Shown here: in pieces, positions 7,666 to 14,540 of the stretch | How the letters are laid out: every line of letters begins with the position of its first letter | Numbering within the stretch: the stretch's first letter is position 1 | From: Scenedesmus sp. ARA3 | Taxonomy: Eukaryota > Chlorophyta > Chlorophyceae > Sphaeropleales > Scenedesmaceae | Assembly: GCA_004335835.1 (NCBI GenBank) | Contig: RWJK01001935.1 | Span: 57,359-71,898 of the forward strand | DNA length: 14,540 nt | Direction: 5' to 3' | Notes under the pieces: generated by a model | What the model was told of the DNA's origin: nothing | Database searches by the model: none | Seen by the model: the letters and a program-made list of their open reading frames with translations, nothing else | Position numbers and translations under genes: made by a program

Positions 7666-9969
7666 ATGTGGACAGCTGGCGGGGCTTTGACACCAGCCCG
7701 GCTGGCTCTGCTGTATTTATTCGTTTTATATGCATTCTCGGCGCAATGCCAACCACTTAGATCGGATGAACCTGTTACATACGCCAACTACTACCGCGAG
7801 GAAAGTACACGTCCAAACGCATGCAAAATTGCATATCAAGCTAGCAGGTCTCTCAATGGCACGTCTGGGTATGTGCCGTTCATCGGCACTAGCATAGGTC
7901 GAGACCCTCAGCAGCTGGTTCTAAGGCTCTACTACAGCACGTTGGACTACCCGGTCAAACACTTTGTGGTGGTTGTACCAGAGAGGGCCTTGAGCCCACC
8001 ACATGGTGCCATTTGGTATGAGATGGAGCACCTGAAGGAGTATGGTGAAAACATTGTCATCATCTCTTGCTCCCATACACCCTCAGTGGCTGAGGGCTGG
8101 AATGCGGGTGGGTGTAGCAATGATGCTCTAGCCGAGGCCCCAAGCCACGGTGTGCACTGAGCTGGCGTGAGCTGCAGCGCTAGGCACCATCCACTTCATG
8201 ATCATCATCTGCGGCAGATCGTGCTGGCGCTCGCTTGTAACCTGTTGTGGCTTATTCGGCATGGCTAGCAGCCTGCTTTTAGCCTGCTTGCATGGCACTG
8301 CCATCACGTGCTTGCAGTGTTCCAGGCTTTTCCGCATGAGGCGTGGGGCGTCTACTGTGCGCGTGACACAGCATGGATGCCTGGATCTCTGGAGAGGCTT
8401 GCTGGACATATGTGGAATGCCTCAAGGGACAACACCACAGAGGTGGCACTGATGAACTGGTGAGACCTCAGACAATGCCAAGCAGTTGAAGCTGCTCATT
8501 GGCAGCCGCTGGTGAGCAGCTGCAGCATGTGATTTGACACATGCCACATGCTCAGCATACGCCACATATGTCCAGCGCGCTTCTCCAGAGTTCAAGGCAC
8601 CCATGATTCGTCTCGTACAAAGCAGGCGCCCCACGATGCCGGAAGAGCAATGGTGGCCATGGCATTGATGGTCTGTCACACTATCAGCGCTCATGCGTCT
8701 AGTCTGGACTAGAGCAAAGGCTGTAGTTGATGCACTGCACAACATTGGCCGTCGATTGTTCTTGGAGCAGCTGCTGCTGGCACCCGCAGACTATGCCACC
8801 ATATGGTTTGTATGTCTTTATGGCAGGTGACGCTGTCCCCTCATCAGCATGTTGGCAGCACTGCTGTGTTGAAATGTTCTGCGCAACCTGCAGGCAGCAA
8901 CCCACAGCTTGCAATTCTGCGGCAGAAGGTTTAGCGCCCCATGTTGCCCCCCCCCGTTCACAACATAGGGTGATTTGTTGCTGTGCGACCGCAGGACTTA
9001 CGATATTGGCTTGGGACTGTACAATGCCTTTGGCATGACACGTTCAGCCCTTGGTCGTTTTGGCCTGTTTGATGAAAACATCTACCCTGCCTTTTTTGAG
9101 GACAACGACTTCCAGATCCGCCAGACGCGCATGCAGCCGCCGATGCGAGTGAAAGTCTTACCTGACGTCATCATGCTCCATGGAAAGCCAAAGGAGCAAG
9201 GGTACGAGTCGGGCGTGCACACACCTGATGACCCCAACCATGTACAACGGGAGCGGCACATGCGTAGCTTTTGGCAGCAGCGGGCTGACATAAACAAGGC
9301 GTACCTGCTGCGCAAGTGGGGTTGCCAGGGCCGCGATTTCGGCGGCTGCAGATATCAGACACCTTTCAACAAGTCTTTGCCCGTCTGGTGAGCACTGAGC
9401 TCTCCTGGTGCAAATGACGATGCATTCTTCCCCACACTTAATGGCTTAGATCGGCCCTAAACCTGTAACATAGATTGTATCATTCTGCAGAACCCCAGCT
9501 GCATATTACGCTGCTGCTGCTGGTGCTGCTGCTGCTGCTGCTGCGGCCACTGCCACTCGCAACTTCGCACCACACAGCTAGACAACCTAGACAGTGTAGA
9601 CAAGTTGCAACACTGCCTCAACAAATGCACGGCACCTCACTTCACCATCACCTACCGCTCGACACCACACCATAAACACCCACCGCTCAGCCTGCTGCTG
9701 CTGGTTGCTGATATGTTTGTGGTGTCCTACGCATGTGCTGAATTGCTTGCAGGTACTGGCACAGCAGCAAACACCAGCGAGCACTGGACCATGGGTTGTT
9801 TGCGAAGGACAACAGAATACTTGACGGTGAAGGCGAAACAGTTTACGAGATTCCAAAAGACGACAACTACATAGGATGGGTTGGCTATAATGAATCAGGA
9901 CATGTATGCAGAATCACAGGACCTCCAGGCATACTGCAGCGTAATGCATCAGGCATATGGTGTATTTGA
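7666..9969 (+). CDS. Glycosyltransferase-like type II membrane protein, 4 exons, 397 aa
   Basis: Probable Golgi/ER sugar transferase. Exons: 7666-8107, 8318-8459, 8995-9387, 9753-9969. Donors are GTGGGT, GTGAGA and GTGAGC, acceptors all CAG, and phases match throughout (1194 nt). The start is the ATG giving a short N-terminus and a hydrophobic signal anchor at residues about 12-28. The lumenal core has SVAEGWNAVFQAFP at the exon 1/2 join, VYCARDTAWMPGSLERL (159-175), then GLYNAFGMTR and FDENIYPAFFEDNDFQIR (220-237). E230-D231 is the likely catalytic acid pair of a GT-A, GT2-like fold. A classical DxD is not evident; A-R-D164 may occupy that place. Exon 4 adds WYWHSSKHQRALDHGLF. Six N-glycosylation sequons (N64, N181, N186, N320, N372, N390) fit a lumenal protein. 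Acceptor and donor sugar are unknown. Read without splicing, exon 3 would stop at 9391 (326 aa). Confidence 0.82.
8460..8994 (+). other. Intron 2 of the glycosyltransferase gene
   Basis: This 535-nt intron runs from GTGAGA to CGCAG. It holds a run of nine C (8947-8955) near its 3' end and no further exon that I could fit. Joining 8459 to 8995 restores a TGG codon and the protein reads ALMN-W-TYDIGLGLY. Open frames on both strands inside it have no family resemblance. Confidence 0.7.
9511..9544. repeat. CTG microsatellite in intron 3 of the glycosyltransferase gene
   Basis: CTG units with one GTG interruption lie inside the 365-nt intron 9388-9752. The tract is removed by splicing in the proposed model. 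The rest of that intron holds nothing recognisable. Confidence 0.85.
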
Positions 9970-10030
9970 TATATAAATTCCTGCAAGTGATTGAAGAGTA
10001 TCATGCGGGTGCTGTGCTAATGTTATATGC

Positions 10031-10035
10031 TGTAA
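10031..10035 (+). terminator. TGTAA polyadenylation signal of the glycosyltransferase gene
   Basis: TGTAA is the usual green-algal polyadenylation motif. It lies 61 nt past the TGA at 9967-9969, a normal distance, and supports ending the gene in exon 4 and not at 9391. Confidence 0.6.
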
Positions 10036-10299
10036 GCAAAACACCTGGCCCGATCATGACCCACCGTATGGCCTCTCAACTGTGACAAGCTGTGGCAGGC
10101 ACACCGTAACCTGAGGCGGCAAATGGCATGCCTGGCAAGTGATCTGCATGCCCTGCTCCTTTGATGTGCTTCTGCCTAGCATGCCGTGCATCAAGTGTGC
10201 CAAATATGGATGCGATCAGCACCTGCCAAGCATACGGCATCATAGCTCAGTGCGACACCTCGGACTCCTGCCAGTCAACAGCCATACATAACAGGTTTT

Positions 10300-10412
10300 G
10301 CGTGCAAGAGTGTGCATCGTGTTGTATGATGTGACCCTCTATACTCTGGTTTTATACCATGTGTTATACCTGTTCAACCTGTTGTGGTTCACGACATCCT
10401 ATGATGGTGCCA
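10300..10412. repeat. Diverged dispersed repeat, copy 2
   Basis: This carries the same ordered blocks as 1769-1913 (GCGTGCAAGAG, CTCTGGT, ACCATGTGTTA with ACCTGTT, AACCTGTTGTGG, ATGGTGCCAG). It sits in the spacer between the two convergent genes. The rest of 9970-10504 holds only an isolated ATG-initiated frame of 44 codons near 10148 that I cannot assign. Confidence 0.45.
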
Positions 10413-10504
10413 GGATTGGCATGTGACAATGGTTTTCCTCTCTCTAATCAGGCTTCTGACGGCTTGTGGGTACGATGCACGCCCTAAGGACTGAGTACGG
10501 TTAA

Positions 10505-11152
10505 CAGCACCAGCACCAGCACCAGCATCACCATCCCCAGCAGCCACACCCAAGCAACAGCCACACCCAAGCAGCCCTGGACCAGCAGCATCACCTCACA
10601 CAAGCACAGGCAGATTGCTGCGGGCGACAGCAGCAGCGTTTGCTGCACACATTGCTGTATACACTGTTGTGGGCAGATGTTGTTTTCTGCTGGCTGCAGG
10701 GTACTTGCAGCCCATGCCACTGCAGCGTGGTAATGGTAATCACGACCCATGTACACCATGCGCCTACAGCAACTTCATGGACCTGACCACTGAGGTATCG
10801 GAAGCAGATCATCAGTGACTCATTGCAACGAATGCGACTCGTGTGAAAGGCGGCCGACACAGCAACGGCTGCCATGCAACAGCATGGGCAGGTACCCGAC
10901 GCTCATCACCACTGGCAGCAACACCATCACCAGTTTTCTGCTGCTCGGCATATCCAGATGCCGCTATGCTATTGAGAGCCCCAGGTCGATCCGCATGACG
11001 CGGATGAAGAATTTGAAACTGTCTTCATGCAAATGTACCCTCCACACCACAGACGCAGGCCGCTGCCAGCTTTAGTCAAGCCGCTGAACAGGGTGTGCAC
11101 TGCACGAGTTGTCCGGCACGGAGATCACACACACGGTTTGCTGCGCGCATGA
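10505..11152 (+). other. Gln/His-rich frame interrupted by TGA codons, possible decayed or spliced gene
   Basis: One + frame (starting at 10505, after a TAA at 10502) reads protein-like for about 650 nt. It opens with alternating Gln-His codons, continues through QQQRLLHTLLYTLLW, later has AAMQQHGQVPDAHHHWQQHHH, and ends with DPHDADEEFETVFMQMY and RRRPLPALVKPLNR. It is broken only by TGA, at 10784, 10844, 10973 and 11150. CAG acceptor-like sites occur at 10699, 10891 and 10984 and a GT donor-like site at 10795, so introns could explain some stops. No start codon or family is recognised. CACCAG units (10505-10532) and a 16-nt direct repeat (10541-10556 and 10558-10573) show that part is low-complexity DNA. 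The spacer 11153-11512 beyond it has no gene. Confidence 0.25.
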
Positions 11153-11328
11153 TCTGTTCACAGCCGCAACATATATGCTACATGACTGTTTTAAGCCACG
11201 AGCAAGTGCATGACACCATCATATCTGTGATTGGTGCACTGTGTTGGCATAAATTGTCACGGCAAGGGAAGTAGACGCGCAAGGCGCCTATAGGTCTGTG
11301 TAAGAGAAGGGCAGCTCATGTCAATCAC

Positions 11329-11333
11329 TTACA
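11329..11333 (-). terminator. TGTAA polyadenylation signal of the FkbM-like gene
   Basis: On the - strand TGTAA reads from 11333 to 11329, about 180 nt after the TGA at 11515-11513. This is a reasonable 3' untranslated length for a green alga. It is short and could occur by chance, but no better candidate was seen nearer the stop. Confidence 0.45.
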
Positions 11334-11512
11334 AATTATAGGATGAACATGCAGAGTGCTGAGTCACATATTACTTTAGATGCCATCTCCCACAAAACAA
11401 TGTATATAGTTACGGTGTACGTGTTCTGCGCTTCAACTGCACGGTGAAGCTCAACAATCCATCGTCCACCAGCACTTGAGCTGCAGATCTGACCTGGCAT
11501 CAATACACCACC

Positions 11513-14273
11513 TCACACCCAAGAGTGTGCACGCCAGCCGCTTTGCCGGAGCTCAAGAAACAGCTTGAAGGCATTTGCAAGGCTCTTGTTGGGGTCGGCA
11601 GTGCCGCCCCAGTACCTGAGCATGGGCTGAAATTGAACGTGGTATTCCAAGAAGAACTCGTCCACCAGGGCAGCAGCCGCAGGGTCCTCACGCAGCACCT
11701 TGAGGATTGCGTACTCTATGCAGGCATGATGGCAGCAGCACACCCCACAGCTTAGGCTCAATGGTTTATTGCAGGCTCCGATCTACGCATCTTGCCCAGG
11801 ACCACGTAACATATGCTTGACCTGGAACCACTTGGCAGCTAGTTATCATGCTGACAGCACGAGCTGCTGCAGCACTCACATTAGCAGCATATAACAGTAG
11901 CCAATCTGGGCAGGATGGCCTTTGCATACCCTGCACTCCAGCGCTTTAAGCCAACTGCATAAGTAGTTATCGCCTGTCGACAGATTTGGCTGTGCAAGGC
12001 TGCTCATGGAGCCGCTCATCAAGGTTCTTAGCAGTTGTGACTAAGTGCTTGATAGTCGCAGCCACGAGGTTCTGAGACTGCCATGGTTGAATGCAGAAAT
12101 GTGGGTTGCATCTTTTGAGCGTGCAAATGCTGGATAGGTGGATTGTATGGTTCGCCTACAGAATGCCGCTTTCCCTGAGCTGCATCTTAACTCACCTGCT
12201 GAGAAGTTGTCAATGTCCAACTTGAACGCCACAAAGTCCGCGGGCTGAGCGATGTCCTTGAGCATGCGCACCTGCAGCAATGCATGGTCAGTCGGGAAAC
12301 ATTGTGTGTTCATCACTTCCTGCTCGTGTCATCTGTACCTGCCACGGCCAGAGCACTTGCTAACATGTAACAACATGTTGTAATACAGACAACAGATCGG
12401 CATTGCTCAAGGTGCTGACATTTGTCCTTCAGGGGTGTGGGGCCTTATGCAAAAGAGCTACTGGCTAGCCATAGCACAGCGTGGGCCACCGCACCAAAAA
12501 CGCGTTTGCACAGCCTAGGCAGTGCTGATGAATGACATTTGCTGCTACTGCTACTGCTGCTGCTGCTGCTGCTGCTTCATGTGCTGACTCAGCATATAAG
12601 AAGTGCAATGCACAGCAGTAGAGGGCCCTCACTGGGTGTGAGGCGTCGTCGTAATTGGTGATGGCTGGTATGTTGAAGTACTGGTACTTGTGGAACAGCT
12701 CCTTGGGCAACTGTAGCAGGCAGCAGGTGCAAGGCAGAGCAGCTGCGGCTGGGTGGATTGTTGCATTGCAGCACAAACACATGTCTCACTTGTCAAATCA
12801 GATTGCTAAACTGCTTTCCCTGCTGTGTCCCTACCTTACACCTGTCATGCTGACAGGACACCATGCTGGCCGCACCTCGGAGAAGATGGTACTGGGTGGA
12901 CTAATAGGGGCCGCCTCCCACAGTAGCAGCCGGTCCATGTCAATGCCCCGTGCCTTGTAATTCCTGCGCATCACAGCACAACACGCTTGGTGAGCCGCCG
13001 CCAGGCACCACTTTGAACTATGGCTGTTTTAGCACGGCGGTGACCCAGCGGGGTGGTGCTGTCTGTTGCTGCAGGTACTGCTAGCAGCAGTGGCAATGTG
13101 GCATGCGTGCTATGAACACCCACAGCTCAGCTCAGCTGCGCTGCATGTGCTGTGGATCTACAGACAACACACCCGGGCAACAGCTGCCACAGCTTTTAAT
13201 CAAATGCGGCACACTTATTGGACGCAAGATTGCTTGCATGTGGGTCTTGGCACCAAATCTTACTGTTGCCTACACATGGGTGCAGACACAGAACGAAACA
13301 GCAGCTGGTGGACTTGCGTCCAACTTCAATAAACTTGCGGGCCTCATTTGTGTACGCCATCAACCAGCTGTCCGGTTCAGACGACTTTTATTTTGGTTCT
13401 GTGGTAGGTGTCTCTGCTGCTGTGTTGCAGGGTGAGGCGTAGCGCAGCTCGACTGCCACCCACTTGTGAGTACTGCACGCTTGGCTGGTATGCATACCTG
13501 ACCGTGACACGACAATTTCATGGTAACGGCCGCACAGTGTCCTGACTGCACCATGCTATCAACATCAGCAAGGCTCACCTCACAAACCAACCCTGCCCAA
13601 CTGAGGTAGGGGCCGCCTCCCACCGCGTCGCTCCAAGGTCCATGTAGATGGCCTGGCAGGTCCGGTTACTGCATGCCGTGGTGCCAGCTGGATGCGCTGC
13701 AGTACGCTGTGCCTGCTCGTCTGCCTGTTGGGCCAGCAGCAGGTACCCTCTGTCCATGACGTCAGTGCCCATGTCACACAGTGCATGGGGGTGGCGCAGG
13801 CCGTGCGCGAGTGGCTCAATCCATGTTGTGAACTCTCTTTGTGGCTGCCCCGGGCATGTGGTGGATGTCACAAAGCGAGAGAAGACCTCAGGGTCATACG
13901 CCACCTGCTGGCCACCCGCAGCTTCTTGCTGCACAGTGTCCAGCCAGATCTTGGTCCATGCCACCTGCTGAGGCGCCTTGACAGCTTCACAAAACGTGTC
14001 CTGCCAGCTTGCGACATTGTCCAACCACGACTGCTCAAGTTTTGACGAAATGTACCTGGTCATAACCGTGCAGGGCTGCTGCTGGTGTTGCGCTGCAGGT
14101 CCAAAACGTCGGTTGCTGCCGCCTGCTCGAAATTGCAGCACTCCTTTCTGCTTGGTTGAGGTTGAGTCTGCCTCAAAGTCACTGTAGAGCACCAGCACAA
14201 GCATCACAACACAAACCCCCAAAGCAACCTTGTAGTAAGGCAGCACATTGCTGCGCTGTGCCGTGGTCTTCAT
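11513..14273 (-). CDS. FkbM-like methyltransferase-fold membrane protein, 5 exons, 379 aa
   Basis: Exons (- strand): 14273-13579, 12963-12876, 12710-12633, 12271-12196, 11715-11513; 1140 nt, all phases matching. Donors are GTGAGC, GTGCGG, GTGAGG, GTGAGT; acceptors CAG, CAG, CAG, TAG. The ATG at 14273 gives a basic N-terminus and a signal anchor (about residues 12-30); the only in-frame start further up would be a TTG. Residues 150-185 include TTWIEPLAHGLRHP. The C-terminal half looks like a Rossmann SAM-binding fold: IYMDLGA (209-215, motif I position), GQGWF (226-230), LLLWEA (244-249, acidic end of strand 2), NIPAITN, DFVAFKLDID (299-308, where FkbM proteins have D-x-EG), then LVDEFFLEYHV and a final LRQSGWRAHSWV. 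FkbM enzymes O-methylate sugars or polyketides. Here the glycine-rich loop is not canonical, so activity is inference. Sequons at N203, N309 and N355 fit a lumenal position. Confidence 0.82.
12541..12576. repeat. CTG microsatellite in intron 3 of the FkbM-like gene
   Basis: CTG units with two CTA interruptions lie within intron 12272-12632. The repeat would be read as CAG in the pre-mRNA of the - strand gene and is spliced out in the proposed model. Confidence 0.85.
12964..13578 (-). other. Intron 1 of the FkbM-like gene
   Basis: At 615 nt this is the longest intron of the gene. Joining its flanks restores an AGG codon and the run GQGWFVRNYKARGID. On the - strand it contains an open frame of 63 codons (13387-13196) with SWLMAYTNEARKFIEVGRK. 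Overlapping + frames (13103-13435) are also open. No partner splice sites fit the frame clearly enough to call an extra exon. Confidence 0.65.
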
Positions 14274-14416
14274 TGGATTAACAGGTGCCTGGCTGCAGGC
14301 AAGCAATGCGTGCAACCCTTGCAGGCTAGCAGCACTAATACAGGGCAGCCTGCACCCCCCACACGTGACAGCCGTATGCGCGCAACAGCACGTTGGTAGC
14401 TTGAGTCAGTCTGCGC

Positions 14417-14427
14417 CAACAGGAACA

Positions 14428-14478
<51 letters not shown>

Positions 14479-14487
14479 ACAGCAGCA

Positions 14488-14540
<53 letters not shown>
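14417..14540. repeat. Long CAG/CAA microsatellite at the window edge
   Basis: Mostly CAG units with CAACAG and GGAACAG interruptions run to the end of the window, so the full length is unknown. On the - strand it lies about 145 nt upstream of the ATG of the FkbM-like gene, in its promoter or 5' untranslated region, and reads as CTG in that transcript if transcribed. The Leu-rich open frame it creates on the - strand is an artefact of the repeat. The interval 14274-14416 shows no other feature. Confidence 0.9.

Noticed and set aside
13648..14045. Long + strand frames opposite exon 1 of the FkbM-like gene
   Set aside because: They are antisense shadows of a confident coding exon and contain no recognisable motifs.
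14274..14315. N-terminal extension of the FkbM-like protein beginning 14 codons upstream
   Set aside because: The upstream initiator would be TTG. The ATG at 14273 gives a standard short basic N-terminus before the membrane segment.
14270..14530. Open frame on the - strand with very long Leu runs
   Set aside because: It is the CTG reading of a CAG microsatellite. It overlaps the leader of the FkbM-like gene in another frame and has no non-repeat domain.
1..14540. tRNA, rRNA or other structured RNA gene
   Set aside because: No cloverleaf with matching arms, internal promoter boxes or rRNA signature words was noticed on either strand. A dedicated scan with a covariance model was not possible.

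Overview
The window looks like nuclear DNA of a chlorophyte green alga, probably of the Chlamydomonadales/Sphaeropleales type. This is inferred from several things: spliced genes with GTGAG-type donors and CAG acceptors, TGTAA polyadenylation motifs downstream of both genes, abundant CAG/CTG microsatellites, a decayed LINE, and long gene-poor stretches of diverged repeats. Nothing is bacterial: no operons and no ribosome binding sites that decide a start.

Two genes can be rebuilt with fully consistent reading frames. The first (+, 7666-9969, four exons, 397 aa) is a secretory-pathway glycosyltransferase-like protein with an N-terminal signal anchor and an ED-containing GT-A-type core. The second (-, 14273-11513, five exons, 379 aa) is a single-pass membrane protein whose C-terminal half resembles the FkbM-type methyltransferase fold, with a divergent SAM-binding loop. 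The genes converge, separated by about 1.5 kb. Both appear to be type II (Golgi/ER) proteins, so together they could act on glycans (sugar transfer plus O-methylation). That functional link is inference from predicted topology and position only.

Layout. 1-421: CT-rich microsatellite and featureless spacer. 422-718: a short ORF with a WRKY-like hexapeptide, weakly supported. 1100-1545 and 4067-4495: two diverged copies of one interspersed repeat. 1625-3260: a weak, phase-compatible chain of exon-like pieces, a (GCA)13 tract and no recognised gene. 3834-3998: another exon-like open stretch. 5035-6307: a decayed non-LTR (LINE) reverse transcriptase 3' end, + strand, with frameshifts and stops. 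6577-6840: a palindrome-rich, foldback-like block. 7524-7553: a GAGGC minisatellite just upstream of the glycosyltransferase gene. 7666-9969: glycosyltransferase gene. 9970-11512: intergenic, with a Q/H-rich frame broken only by TGA codons and a second repeat family. 11513-14273: FkbM-like gene. 14417-14540: long CAG tract running off the window edge, 5' of that gene.

Gene models come from reading splice sites and frames by eye. No transcript or database evidence was available. Family assignments rest on recognised motifs and should be read as such.
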